Shown here: positions 1-8,261 of the stretch, piece after piece
How positions within the stretch are numbered: the stretch's first letter is position 1
Layout: each line of letters starts with the position of its first letter
Assembly (NCBI RefSeq): GCF_009720385.1
Contig: NZ_WARX01000001.1
Location: forward strand, 868,001 to 932,000
Reading direction: 5' to 3'
From: Catellatospora vulcania
Lineage (GTDB): Bacteria > Actinomycetota > Actinomycetes > Mycobacteriales > Micromonosporaceae
Length of the DNA: 64,000 nucleotides
Translations under genes and position numbers: made by a program
The notes under the pieces: model-generated
Databases searched by the model: none
What the model saw: the letters and a program-made list of their open reading frames with translations, nothing else
Told to the model about the DNA's origin: nothing

Positions 1-1
1 C

Positions 2-37
2 AACGCCCTGAAGATCCAGCAGGACCCGCGCCTATGA
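2..37 (+). CDS. C-terminal end of a gene cut by the window edge
   Basis: The first bases read in frame 2 as NALKIQQDPRL followed by TGA. The codons are mostly G/C at the third position, as in the real genes of this window, so this is probably the tail of a plus-strand gene that begins outside the window. Eleven residues are too few to name a product. The 126 bases after it, up to the next gene end, hold nothing I recognise. Confidence 0.35.
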   Translation, partial: NALKIQQDPRL

Positions 38-163
38 GATAGCCGACCAATCCGCCGGCAGTGGTCAGAGCCTCCTCGGGTGCACGACACGCACCACATC
101 GCTCGCGGGCGGCGCTGGATTCGGTTGACGGACGGTCCCGCGCTCCAGGCTGCGAGTGCCCGG

Positions 164-784
164 CTAGGGACAGTCGACGTCGTCCGAGGCGTGCGGGTTG
201 CCGCCTGGGTGGCGCTGCGCGAGCAGGCTGACATACCGGCCAAGCGGGGTGTTCAAGTGCGCACAGACGATCGACCGGCTGATGCTCGTCGTCGCCGTCC
301 TGGTCGACTCGCCGCCGGTCGCGGTGACGGTGACGACCTTGCTGATGGCCCGGCTCTCGACGCCGTTCCCGGTGGGGAACGTGAAAGTCACCAGAATCTT
401 GACGGGACCGGTACCGGTGACTTGAGCGGTGACGGTCGCGACCACGTTGCCGCCGCTCACGTGGCCGGCGATCTGTACAGACTTCAGTTTGCCCGCCGGC
501 TTCGGCGACGGCTTCGGGCTGGGCGCGCGGGTCGGCTTCGGCGACGGGCTCGGCTTCGGTGACGGGCTGGGCACGGAAGACACGGACGGGCCGGCACTCG
601 GCGTCGGCAGCTCGTCCAGCAGCGGCGTGCCGAAGCTCAGCATGCGAGGCGAACCGTTCTGCTGCCCGGCCCACGACCACACGGCGTAGCCGCCGCCCCC
701 GCAGACGACCAGCGCGAGTGCGAGCAGGCCGATCAAAACGCCGCGCCGCAGTCGGGTCGGCGGCTGCCGAGGAAGGTCGCTCAT
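164..784 (-). CDS. Membrane-anchored protein with Pro/Ser-rich linker
   Basis: A 206-residue protein. Residues 1-14 are basic, residues 15-36 form one hydrophobic segment (VLIGLLALALVVCGGGGYAV), so the protein should sit in the membrane with its C-terminus outside. Residues 60-97 are a low-complexity linker made of PSPKP-type repeats, typical of wall-spanning linkers. The remaining part (about 100-206) is rich in Val and Thr with alternating beta pattern and two Cys near the C-terminus, and looks like a small beta-sandwich domain. No catalytic motif is visible. The start has only a weak ribosome-binding site (GCGAGA). Function unknown; a surface adhesin or binding protein is possible but is only inference. 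Confidence 0.7.
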   Translation of the reverse strand: MSDLPRQPPTRLRRGVLIGLLALALVVCGGGGYAVWSWAGQQNGSPRMLSFGTPLLDELPTPSAGPSVSSVPSPSPKPSPSPKPTRAPSPKPSPKPAGKLKSVQIAGHVSGGNVVATVTAQVTGTGPVKILVTFTFPTGNGVESRAISKVVTVTATGGESTRTATTSISRSIVCAHLNTPLGRYVSLLAQRHPGGNPHASDDVDCP

Positions 785-934
785 TGTCTCGCCGTTCTGT
801 GGTCAACGAAGTCGGCTGAACCTACCGGAACGTCAGCGGCGCGGGGCGCCGGCATCCTGGATCGATCGCGCCGCGGGTCGGTCACCCGCGTTGATCATGT
901 GCGGGATGGAGGAGAGCGGCGGGGCCGCACACGT

Positions 935-971
935 CGCCGGCCGGGAGCAGGAAGACCGCTCCCGGCCGGCG
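935..971 (-). terminator. Hairpin terminator of the secreted repeat protein gene
   Basis: Perfect 14-bp arms CGCCGGCCGGGAGC (935-948) and GCTCCCGGCCGGCG (958-971) around a 9-base loop lie just past the stop of the minus-strand gene that ends at 979. There is no T tract, as is usual for actinomycete hairpin terminators. Confidence 0.7.
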
Positions 972-978
972 GGCCAGG

Positions 979-3318
979 TCAGCTGTACGCGTACGTCAGC
1001 GTGGCCGGGCCGGTCGGTGTGATCGGCACGTTCGTGGCGGTGGCGAAGCCGGTGCCGCCGTACCAGCCGAACCGGTCACCGTTGCCGGCCGAGTACTGGA
1101 ACCGCACCTGCTGCCCGTGGAGGATGAGCAGGCTGACCTCGTCACCGGACTGTTCGGCGTATCCGATCGCGGCCAGGTCGCCGGTGGCGACGTTGAACGC
1201 GGCCGGCTCGCCGCCGTCCGGCCCGCCGGTGACGGTGACCCGCACCTGGGTTCCCCGCTTGAGCTGCTGGTCGAAAACGGTGGTCTGCTCGGCGGCGACG
1301 GGCACCTTCACCGCGTCGTGCCGTTTGGCGATCGCGCCGCTCCACTGCCAGGCATGCTCGGCGACCCGGAACTGCAGCGGCCACTGGTACGGCCCGAGCC
1401 ATCCGATCGTGTAGTGCCCGGTGCTGTCGATGGTGGCGCCGCCGCGGCTGCCGTTGCCGATGGTCGGGGTGACCATGGACACGACGCCGCCGGTGACCGG
1501 TTGGCCGTCCGCGCCGGTCACCACGCCGGTCACCGTCCCGGCCCGATCCATCTTGATCCGCTGGATCTGCCGCGTCTCGCCGGGTGCGAGTGTGATCGAG
1601 CGGGCATCCTGCTGGCTGCCGGTGCCGTGCCCGTCCTTGCCGAACCACTGCGCGCCGTACGGCGAACCGCCGGCGGGCAGCACGAACAGCTGCATCGTGC
1701 CCGGGTCCACGTGGTCGAGGGTCAGCGTGCCGTCCGGTCCGCTCTCGCCGGGGCAGCCCTGCCAGGTGCGGAAGCTCTGCCTGGTGGCGGGGAAGACGCA
1801 GACCCCGGCGAGCGGCTCTCCCGTCACGGCGTCGACGACCTTCGTGGTGATGTGGGCGTAGGGCGTGAGGGACACCTCCAGCTCGGTCGTCTGTCCGGCC
1901 GTGACCGTCACCGGGAACAGCTGGTAGCGGTATCCAGGGGCGTGCACCGCGACCTCGACCTGGCCCGCCGGCGCCCCGAGGAGCACCGCCACGCCGTGCT
2001 CGGCCGTCACGTACTGCTGGCCCAGCGACACGTCGAACGCGTCGAGCGCCGCCGCGGTGGCCGCATCCTTGGCCGTGATCCGGATCGACGTCGCGGGAAT
2101 GACCGTGTCGTTGACGACGAGGGTCTGTCCCGACTGGAGCGTGAACCTGGTCGCGTCCTGTTCTTGAGCCTTGCCGTAGGCGTACTGAAACACCTGGTGC
2201 GCGGGGGAGCTGAAACGCACCGTGTAGACGCCCGCGGTCATGCCCGTGGAGGTCCAGTCCCCGCTGGTGTTGGTGGTGGCCGTCCGGTACGAGCCCCATT
2301 CGCTGGTGATGCGCACCTCGACGTCGGGCACGCCGTGCCCGGCGGCGTCGACGAGCCGCCCCCGCATGGTGGCGGGGGAACCCGGCAGGCCCAGCTGTGT
2401 CTCATCGACCGTGGTGACCACGCCTGCGACCAGGTCAAACACCGTCGCACCGGCGATATACCGCTGCTGCGGCACGTACTGCTCGCCGACGGCGTTGGTG
2501 ACGACGATCCGGTACTGCCCGGGCAGCGCCTCGATGCGGTATGCGCCGTTTTCGTCGGTGCTGGCCCCGATGCCGCTCAGACGGTCGGTGACATCGGACA
2601 GTGACACCGAGGCCGAGGCGGCCGGAGCGCCGTCGGGTCTGGTGATGTGGCCGGTGACCACGGCCCGCTCGGTCTGGGCCTCACTGACGTCCAGCGTCTG
2701 CCCGACCGTCACCGTGAAGGTGGCGCCGTCGTCGTAGAAGGCCTGCCCGGGTACCCACTGCTGCTGTGTCCAGTAGCTGCTGAAGCCGACCTTGTAGGTG
2801 CCCGCCGGCGCCGCCGCCGTGTAGCGGCCGTCGGCGTCGGTCTCGGCCCAGGTTCGGTATCCACCGTTGGTGGATCGAAGCTCGACCGAGCCGTTGAGCA
2901 GCGGTTCGCCGGTGTGTGTGGTGAACCGGCCGGTGATGAAACCGACGGGGAAGAGGCTGTCGTCTACCACGGTCTCCGTGTCGGCGACGACGGTGAACTC
3001 GGTCGAGCCTTCCCATTCCAGGGACTGGTAGGCGTATTGGTTGGGCCGGCCGGGTGGGTAGTAAATGACCCGGTAGTCGGTGCCCGGCGGTAGATCGGTG
3101 ACCCGGTAGTAGCCGTCGGCGTCGGTGGTGGTGTCACGGTAGGTGACGCCGCCCCAGACGCTGACCCAGGCGTTGGCGACCGGGCTGCCGTTGTCGGTCA
3201 GGTGCCCGGAGATCGCGCCGGTGCCGGGATCGGCGTGCGCGGGCGTGGCCAGTCCCATGATGGCGACTGTCACGGCGAGCAGCGTCGAGCCGAGCCGGCG
3301 CAGGGTGGTTCTGCGCAT
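979..3318 (-). CDS. Secreted protein of repeated carboxypeptidase-regulatory-like (Ig-like) domains
   Basis: Encodes about 779 residues. The frame is open for 13 more codons upstream, but the ATG at 3318 is preceded by GAGGA at good spacing and starts directly with a basic N-terminus and a signal peptide (hydrophobic LLAVTVAIMGLATPAHA, cleavage after AHA), so this start is chosen. The mature protein is about seven copies of a 75-100-residue beta-sandwich repeat. Each shows the same pattern: V/I-x-G-x-(V/L)-T/V near the start, a D/S-x-D-G-x-Y core turn and an LPPG or APAG turn, as in CarboxypepD_reg and Cna-B domains. No enzyme domain, LPXTG signal or transmembrane tail is seen. It is probably a stalk, adhesin or scaffold; its ligand is unknown. 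Confidence 0.8.
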   Translation of the reverse strand: MRRTTLRRLGSTLLAVTVAIMGLATPAHADPGTGAISGHLTDNGSPVANAWVSVWGGVTYRDTTTDADGYYRVTDLPPGTDYRVIYYPPGRPNQYAYQSLEWEGSTEFTVVADTETVVDDSLFPVGFITGRFTTHTGEPLLNGSVELRSTNGGYRTWAETDADGRYTAAAPAGTYKVGFSSYWTQQQWVPGQAFYDDGATFTVTVGQTLDVSEAQTERAVVTGHITRPDGAPAASASVSLSDVTDRLSGIGASTDENGAYRIEALPGQYRIVVTNAVGEQYVPQQRYIAGATVFDLVAGVVTTVDETQLGLPGSPATMRGRLVDAAGHGVPDVEVRITSEWGSYRTATTNTSGDWTSTGMTAGVYTVRFSSPAHQVFQYAYGKAQEQDATRFTLQSGQTLVVNDTVIPATSIRITAKDAATAAALDAFDVSLGQQYVTAEHGVAVLLGAPAGQVEVAVHAPGYRYQLFPVTVTAGQTTELEVSLTPYAHITTKVVDAVTGEPLAGVCVFPATRQSFRTWQGCPGESGPDGTLTLDHVDPGTMQLFVLPAGGSPYGAQWFGKDGHGTGSQQDARSITLAPGETRQIQRIKMDRAGTVTGVVTGADGQPVTGGVVSMVTPTIGNGSRGGATIDSTGHYTIGWLGPYQWPLQFRVAEHAWQWSGAIAKRHDAVKVPVAAEQTTVFDQQLKRGTQVRVTVTGGPDGGEPAAFNVATGDLAAIGYAEQSGDEVSLLILHGQQVRFQYSAGNGDRFGWYGGTGFATATNVPITPTGPATLTYAYS

Positions 3319-3777
3319 GCGTTTCCTCAAAAGTGAGAAGTGGATGTGTGCACGCACAGGGGTTTACGAAGATCCCCCGTCGTATGGCCGACACCATAGC
3401 GGCGTCGCCTGACACCGGGCGGGCCCTTTTGGATCTTCACCTCGGCCGCCCGCCTCGCGGCAGCAATCCTGATCCAGCTCAGTCGACAGGCCTGCGCCGA
3501 CTGGGCACGTCTGGAATATCCGATCGGCCCGGCGGCGAGCCGCCGTGGACCGGTCTTGCTGCAGTGCGTCACTCGGATGCGCTAAGCCTTCGGGCTGGTC
3601 CAGGAGCAGGCGTCGGCTTGTCGGCAGCGACCACCCACTACAGACGATCACTCTTCGGGTCGCCCGGTGGCCGGGCCCGTCGGGACTGCCGCCGCACAGC
3701 CACTCCGCCCGGGGGCGATCACCCCGGTACCCGATGCGCCTATGCTGCACGCGTTGTTTCGGAACGGGGGAGGGCTC
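3319..3777. other. Intergenic stretch without a gene
   Basis: This 459-base stretch lies between the divergent secreted repeat protein gene and the lipoprotein gene. Frames are open here on both strands, but they have no ribosome-binding site and poor third-position G/C bias. It must hold both promoters; I cannot pick convincing -10/-35 boxes. Confidence 0.5.
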
Positions 3778-4524
3778 GTGCAACGACGGATCGGCCTGTG
3801 TGCCATGGCCGCGCTGCTGACACTGACCGGTTGCGGTGACCCGTCCCCGGCCGAGCAGGCCGAGGAGGACGCCACGAGCGCGGTGTCCGTCGCTTACGCG
3901 AGCATGCGGAACAACAACCGGATCATGCCTGCGGAACTGGTCGGTCGGATGGCAGTCGACCGGGATCTGGAGGTGCTGGAGGTGATCGGCACGGAGGCCG
4001 GCCGCGAAGAGGGCCCAGGGGTCACGCTGATCGTGCGTGTCGTCGGCCATGGGGCCGACCACGATTTCTACGGCATGGAGGAGAACGCGGTCGATCTGCC
4101 GTTCTGCTTCCGACTTCAGTTCACCGGCATGCACGTCGGGCACGACCCCGAGCTGGTCAGCTGCCCGGCGAAGCCTGCGATCGCGTATCCGCCGCTGCCC
4201 GCCCCGGCGAGCTTCCCTGCGCAGGACGCGGTGGAGGAGGTGTTCGCGAAGGTGCCCGCCGACGTCGCCGCTGCACGTCAGGCGCTGCAACGCCTCAAGG
4301 TGGACCAGCGGCTGGAGATCGACGTCGCCGCGGATGCCGCGGCGGTCGGCGTCGCGCTGCGTGCCCGGGGCCCGTTCGGCGAGCGCGCCGGCTGCATGCT
4401 GATCCGGGCCGAGCGCGGCGTTGTCGAGGCGTGGACCCTGTCGCGCGCCCAGGACCAGCCCGGCGAGCTCGGCTGCACCGCTGCCGAGGCACTTGGTCGG
4501 CAGGGCAACCGTCCGCCGCACTGA
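3778..4524 (+). CDS. Putative lipoprotein, function unknown
   Basis: Encodes about 248 residues from the GTG at 3778, which follows GGGGGAGGG. The frame is open 37 codons further upstream, but only this start puts a short signal peptide at the N-terminus: basic QRR, hydrophobic core, then the lipobox LTGC with the lipidated Cys near residue 19. The mature protein has a Glu/Asp-rich start (PAEQAEEDA), then mixed alpha/beta sequence with four more Cys in the second half (CFR, SCPAK, GCMLI, LGCTA), which could pair as disulfides outside the membrane. No family is recognised. It stands alone on the plus strand. Confidence 0.7.
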   Translation: MQRRIGLCAMAALLTLTGCGDPSPAEQAEEDATSAVSVAYASMRNNNRIMPAELVGRMAVDRDLEVLEVIGTEAGREEGPGVTLIVRVVGHGADHDFYGMEENAVDLPFCFRLQFTGMHVGHDPELVSCPAKPAIAYPPLPAPASFPAQDAVEEVFAKVPADVAAARQALQRLKVDQRLEIDVAADAAAVGVALRARGPFGERAGCMLIRAERGVVEAWTLSRAQDQPGELGCTAAEALGRQGNRPPH

Positions 4525-4695
4525 CCTGCCCGGCATGCTCGCGGCCGGCACCGCCCTTCCGGGTTGACCCGGCAGACGACGTCACAGCACGGTGGCGGTC
4601 TGCCCATCCTTCTGGATTCGAGCCTGGGGCGGACTTCTTCCCGCGTCCATCGGTCCGGGCTCCGGGGACACGCAGGACGTGGTCTCATACTCGCT

Positions 4696-5346
4696 GTGAA
4701 CCTCACCGCGGCTGAATTCCGCGAGCGGCTCAGCGGGTTGCGGTCCGCGGACGGCTCGCTGCCCATGCGCGAGATCTTCAAACTCGCCAAGGAGTACGCC
4801 CACCTGCCACCGGCCGAGATCGAGAAACTCCTCGACGGGGAGACCCACGACGAGCGGGTCGGCGCGGTCAGCGTCATGGGCCACCAGGCGCAGCGCAAGC
4901 AGACCACGCCGGACCGCCTGCGCGAGTTGTACGAGCTCTACCTGCGCCGCACCGACCGGATCGCGACCTGGGACCTGGTGGACGTGAGCGCCCACCACGT
5001 CGTCGGCCGCTACCTGTTCGACAAGCCCCGGGACGTGCTCTGCGGGCTGGCCCGGTCGCCGCTGCCGCAGGAGCGCCGGATCGCGATCTTCTGCACGCTG
5101 CACTTTCTGCGCCACGGGCAGGTCGACGACACCTTCGCGCTCGCCGAGATCCTGGCCGACGACGATCATCTGATGCTCGCCTCGACCACGGGAGGCATGC
5201 TGCGCGAGGCCGGCAAGACCGACCGCGCCCGGCTGCTGGACTTCCTCGACCGGCACGCGGCTACGGCGCCGCGCGTCCTGCTGCGGGCGGCGATCGAGCA
5301 CCTGGAGCCGGAGCAGCGGCGGCACTACCTGGCCTTCGGTCGCTGA
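4696..5346 (+). CDS. DNA alkylation repair protein (AlkD-like HEAT-repeat)
   Basis: Encodes 216 residues from the GTG at 4696; the longer frame from 4564 adds 44 residues of non-protein-like sequence. The body is an all-helical array in which residues about 30-205 fit the AlkD/AlkC fold: an N-terminal part with GDETHDERVGAV-type sequence, then RTDRIATWDLVDVSAHHVVG, which matches the conserved D-x-W-D-x-V-D segment of the family, then LARSPLPQERRIAIF. AlkD-type glycosylases remove N3- and N7-alkylated purines by flipping the damaged base without a classic pocket. The neighbours give no operon context. Confidence in the family is good; activity on a given lesion is inference. Confidence 0.8.
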   Translation: MNLTAAEFRERLSGLRSADGSLPMREIFKLAKEYAHLPPAEIEKLLDGETHDERVGAVSVMGHQAQRKQTTPDRLRELYELYLRRTDRIATWDLVDVSAHHVVGRYLFDKPRDVLCGLARSPLPQERRIAIFCTLHFLRHGQVDDTFALAEILADDDHLMLASTTGGMLREAGKTDRARLLDFLDRHAATAPRVLLRAAIEHLEPEQRRHYLAFGR

Positions 5347-5563
5347 GCCGCGCCGCGTTGATCATGGGGCAGGGGAAGCCGACGCCGCGAGGTGGAGCCG
5401 GCATCGGCGGGCGAGGTGGCGCGTTGTCCAACGGCGGGATCGCCGGGTATCGACTCCGACTCGTCGCATTCCTCACCCGGGGTCGTACGAACTACGGTTC
5501 CGACCTGGCGTCGAGGGCATTCTGTCGACAAAAGTCTGTGTACTGGAGAGCGGACACTGGGGC

Positions 5564-5959
5564 TCAGGCTGCTGCGGGCACCGGGTCGGCGGTGCCGTAG
5601 GCAACGGTGGCGCGGCATCGCAACAGGCGCTGCCAGATCATCCGGGTGCCCGCCCAGGTGCCGTGGCGGCGCACCGCCTCCAGGCCGAACGCGCTGCAAC
5701 TGGGGCTGAACCGGCAGCGGGCGGCGGTGCGCGCGGAGATCCGGTGCTGGTATTCGCGGATCAGGTTCTCGGCCAGCCGGGCGGTGATCCCGAGCCGCGG
5801 CCCGTCGGCCGGCTCAGCCGTGAACAGCCCCGCCACCGCCCGCAGCACCACCTCGGGCAGGTGCGCCCAGGCGGCGAGGTCATCCACGCCTCCGCCGCAA
5901 CACATGCCGCCGGGGCAGCACGCGAAGCAGGCGGGGAACGGCGGTTCCAGAGCAGCCAT
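5564..5959 (-). CDS. yidD: Membrane protein insertion efficiency factor YidD
   Basis: Encodes 131 residues from the ATG at 5959, which has a perfect AGGAGG five bases upstream; the longer open frame is discarded. The family core is clear in the second half: LIREYQHRISARTAARCRFSP, then PSCSAFGLEAVRRHGTW, with the conserved Cys pair of CRFSPSCS. YidD is a small amphipathic protein at the inner face of the membrane that helps YidC insert proteins. The N-terminal 40 residues are unusual: a Cys-rich stretch (ACFACCPGGMCCGGG) not found in the 70-90-residue textbook protein. The gene stands alone and not in the usual rpmH-rnpA-yidD-yidC cluster, so this may be a second copy. Confidence 0.88.
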   Translation of the reverse strand: MAALEPPFPACFACCPGGMCCGGGVDDLAAWAHLPEVVLRAVAGLFTAEPADGPRLGITARLAENLIREYQHRISARTAARCRFSPSCSAFGLEAVRRHGTWAGTRMIWQRLLRCRATVAYGTADPVPAAA

Positions 5960-6258
5960 GGCATCCTCCTGCGGGGTCTCACGCAGAAAGTTAGCGGGCG
6001 GGTCGCCGGGAACGGTGCAGGTCGTGTGGAGGATCCCGGCGGATCCGGCGGACGCCGGATGCTGCTCGCGGGCCGCGGCCGTGGATTGTCGCGGGGTGGT
6101 GCCAGACTCCGCGCCGCCGTCCACGAACCTGGGGACGACGTTCCGCAGCCGGTCCAGGAACTGGACCACTGAGTCCGCGAGCGGCTCGAATCCCGGCATC
6201 GCGACGACCGGCTGGGGACATCGGTGCCAAGATCCGGCGTTCGCTGCTACCATCGAGA

Positions 6259-6278
6259 TTCGAACATATGTTCGAATG
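6259..6278. promoter_or_regulatory. LexA (SOS) box
   Basis: A 20-bp perfect palindrome, ATTCGAACATATGTTCGAAT. Its core TCGAAC-N4-GTTCGA matches the LexA site of actinobacteria in every position. It lies 54 bases before the GTG of the small plus-strand gene at 6333 and 300 bases from yidD, so the small gene is the likely target. Confidence 0.85.
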
Positions 6279-6332
6279 CTGGATCCGGGTCGCCTCCGAG
6301 CGGTCCGATCTCGTCGGCGGGGAGGTAGGTGC

Positions 6333-6626
6333 GTGGTGCGCAAAGGGGCGGGCGGTATCTGGCGCGGCGAGCTGTCGCAACGTGTGCGCGACAATCAGGT
6401 GCTGTACGTAGTGCGGCGGGACTGGCCATATCCGGCGACCCACGAGTTCGTCCTGCCGCGGTTGACCGAGGCCGAGGCGCTGCGAGCCGCTGTCGCCGAC
6501 TTCCGGTACTGGCGGCCCGGCCCGATGCGCCCGCGGCTGAGGGTGGTGCAGATCAGCGCGAACGATCTGCGTATACACCGCCGCCGTCGCGATTGCATGG
6601 CGCCCGACTGCCCGGGGGGACGCTGA
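6333..6626 (+). CDS. Small basic protein of unknown function, probably SOS-controlled
   Basis: Encodes 97 residues from the tandem GTG codons at 6333/6336, preceded by GGGGAGG. Codon use is typical of real genes here, while the much longer open frame upstream is not. The protein is basic and mixed alpha/beta: a start of the type KGAGGIWRGELSQ, then VLYVVRRDWPYPATHEFVLP, an Ala-rich helix, then a basic C-terminus (HRRRRDCMAPDCPGG) with two Cys. I recognise no family. The perfect LexA box just upstream suggests induction by DNA damage. Candidates would be an SOS cell-division inhibitor or a DNA-binding accessory factor; neither can be chosen from the sequence. Confidence 0.7.
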   Translation: MVRKGAGGIWRGELSQRVRDNQVLYVVRRDWPYPATHEFVLPRLTEAEALRAAVADFRYWRPGPMRPRLRVVQISANDLRIHRRRRDCMAPDCPGGR

Positions 6627-6851
6627 CCCGGCCCCCGTCCGGCAGCCGATCCGGTGAGCCGGAGCGCACATTCGCCGTCTGGTTAGTCTGTATCGCCACG
6701 GCTACTTTCGGTGCACATCGCTACTGCAGCCACATTGGATAGACGCGTGACTTCTCCAGACACGCCGGCGGGCACTGGCGCCGACGACGCCGACGACGCG
6801 ATCCCGATACCCAGGCCACCGGCGGAGTCGGTGCCATCGTGTGGGCGCTGG

Positions 6852-7328
6852 TCAGCCGGAGGTTCCGCTGTCCTCGTCGGACAGGACCCGGATCTGCGAG
6901 CCAGGAGGAGTGTCCCTGGTCAAGGCGTACCAGTAGAACTGGAAGAGGTCGTGCTCCGGGCCGACGGTGAGCCGCTTGGCCACCTTGGTGTGGGGGTATC
7001 CGTGCAGCCCGTTCGGCATCTCCACCACGGCCTCACGATGGCGGGAGTCGTACCGCCATCGGCCACCGCCGTTGCGCACCATCAGCTCGCCCAGGTATGC
7101 GCCCATGGCCATGATCATGGAATGCTGGACGTCTGCCGACGGGCGGGAGTTCAGAAACGCTCCGCACAGGCTGTCCAGCCGCGAGGCCTCGACGGACTCC
7201 CAGCCGAAGGCCTCGCCCTCCTCCGCCGCGCCCTGCACGAACGCCTCGGCGAGTGCGCGCATGCGTGTCGCCGTCTCGGCATCCGACGGAACAGCCCGCC
7301 CGCGAAGCCGCGCCCAGAAACCCTTCAT
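6852..7328 (-). CDS. Hypothetical protein (DUF3806-like)
   Basis: Encodes 158 residues from the ATG at 7328 (a GTG one codon upstream is possible). Predicted mainly helical in the first 80 residues, with a run that looks like one small globular domain: AFVQGAAEEGEAFGWESVEA, then a glycine-rich strand segment GELMVRNGGGRWRYD and HREAVVEMPNGLHGYPHTKV. The last pieces resemble DUF3806-type proteins that have a short helical half and a G-x-W strand half; I am not sure of this. No signal peptide or membrane segment. The gene stands alone. Stretch 6627-6851 before it holds no gene. Confidence 0.65.
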   Translation of the reverse strand: MKGFWARLRGRAVPSDAETATRMRALAEAFVQGAAEEGEAFGWESVEASRLDSLCGAFLNSRPSADVQHSMIMAMGAYLGELMVRNGGGRWRYDSRHREAVVEMPNGLHGYPHTKVAKRLTVGPEHDLFQFYWYALTRDTPPGSQIRVLSDEDSGTSG

Positions 7329-7451
7329 CACGTTTCCCCGTCCGCCCTTCCCAGCACGCGGTCGCGAAGCCTACCGCGAAACAGGCATCAGAGGTTCCCG
7401 AGGATCCGCCCCGGCTCGCGGTCAGCGCTGCACCCGTTGGCAGGTTGCTGA

Positions 7452-7682
7452 TCGTCGATACTGTCGCGCGATGAGTGCGATCCGGCGCCGGCTGCGAGAG
7501 CGCGGTTCAGCCGTGATCGGACGGGAACCAGCCGGCTGCCGGAGTCTGCCAGCAGCGCCGAAGCCACCTGGAGCGCCTTGCACGGCATAGGCGTCCTGGC
7601 AGACAGCGGCCACATCCCCGCGGACGCACAGGAGCAGCGGCTCGAACTCCTCATCACCCAGCTGTCCGACACCGCGAAGTGA
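7452..7682 (+). pseudogene. Possible gene remnant without a start codon
   Basis: Within the 378 bases between two minus-strand genes, one plus-strand frame reads as plausible protein for its last 50 codons (for example ATWSALHGIGVLADSGHIPA and EQRLELLITQLSDTAK, then TGA) with normal codon bias. It has an in-frame stop just upstream at 7449 and no ATG or GTG. A 39-codon ORF from the ATG at 7471 overlaps it in another frame. I read it as the tail of a decayed or frameshifted gene. The rest of 7332-7706 shows nothing. Confidence 0.25.
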
Positions 7683-7706
7683 CGCCCGGCAGCGGTACGG
7701 CGGTGG

Positions 7707-8075
7707 TCAGAGGATCGGGCGCAGGCGCGGCGCGGTGCGTCGGGGGGATCCGCTCGGCGTCGGTCGTCGCGGGCCCAGCGGCGCGAGCCCCTGCCGCCGG
7801 GTGAGGGTTGCCATCAGGCGGCGGCCCGTGGGCTCGCTGTACTCGCCCGCCGGTCGGAAGGTGCGCAGTCGGAACGCGTAGTTCATCGCCGCGCGCCTGC
7901 GCCCCGAGGCGGCCATCCGGGAGACGAGCCTTCGGGCGCCGAGCGTCGTGCGGCGTTCCCGAACCGGAGACGCGGCGACGGTTCGCCCGGCCTTGCGTAT
8001 GGCGTACCAGTAGCGGACGAGTAGCGAGATCGCAAAGCCCGTCAGCGCCAGCCGCACCATTACTTCATTGCTCAT
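7707..8075 (-). CDS. Small basic membrane protein, unknown
   Basis: Encodes 122 residues from the ATG at 8075, chosen because GGAGGA lies eight bases upstream; the longer frame to 8243 has no such site. Residues 6-25 (MVRLALTGFAISLLVRYWYA) form the only membrane segment. The rest is very basic and Arg-rich with low complexity at the C-terminus, so it should lie in the cytoplasm next to nucleic acid or phospholipid. No family is recognised. It is divergent from the GlsB-type gene, sharing the 186-base spacer 8076-8261. Confidence 0.55.
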   Translation of the reverse strand: MSNEVMVRLALTGFAISLLVRYWYAIRKAGRTVAASPVRERRTTLGARRLVSRMAASGRRRAAMNYAFRLRTFRPAGEYSEPTGRRLMATLTRRQGLAPLGPRRPTPSGSPRRTAPRLRPIL

Positions 8076-8261
8076 CGCCGTTCCTCCAGGTACGTCGTCC
8101 GCGACAGGCGCATGTCCATCCTGCGCTGTTTCAAACCTCGGGCCCGGTGGACGGCAGACCGGATCAGTGCGTACTGCCATCGATGCGCCGGGGGGTGTTT
8201 GCGGCGTGGGCACAGGGGGCAGACAGACGGCAGAAGACTTCACGCGCTTAAGGAGAAGGTC

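Noticed and set aside
3364-4551. A 395-codon minus-strand ORF over the lipoprotein gene
   Set aside because: The plus strand has a lipobox, a ribosome-binding site and correct codon bias; this frame has none.
7471-7590. A 39-codon ORF starting at an ATG
   Set aside because: Overlaps a better-looking but start-less frame; no ribosome-binding site and Pro/Arg-rich translation.
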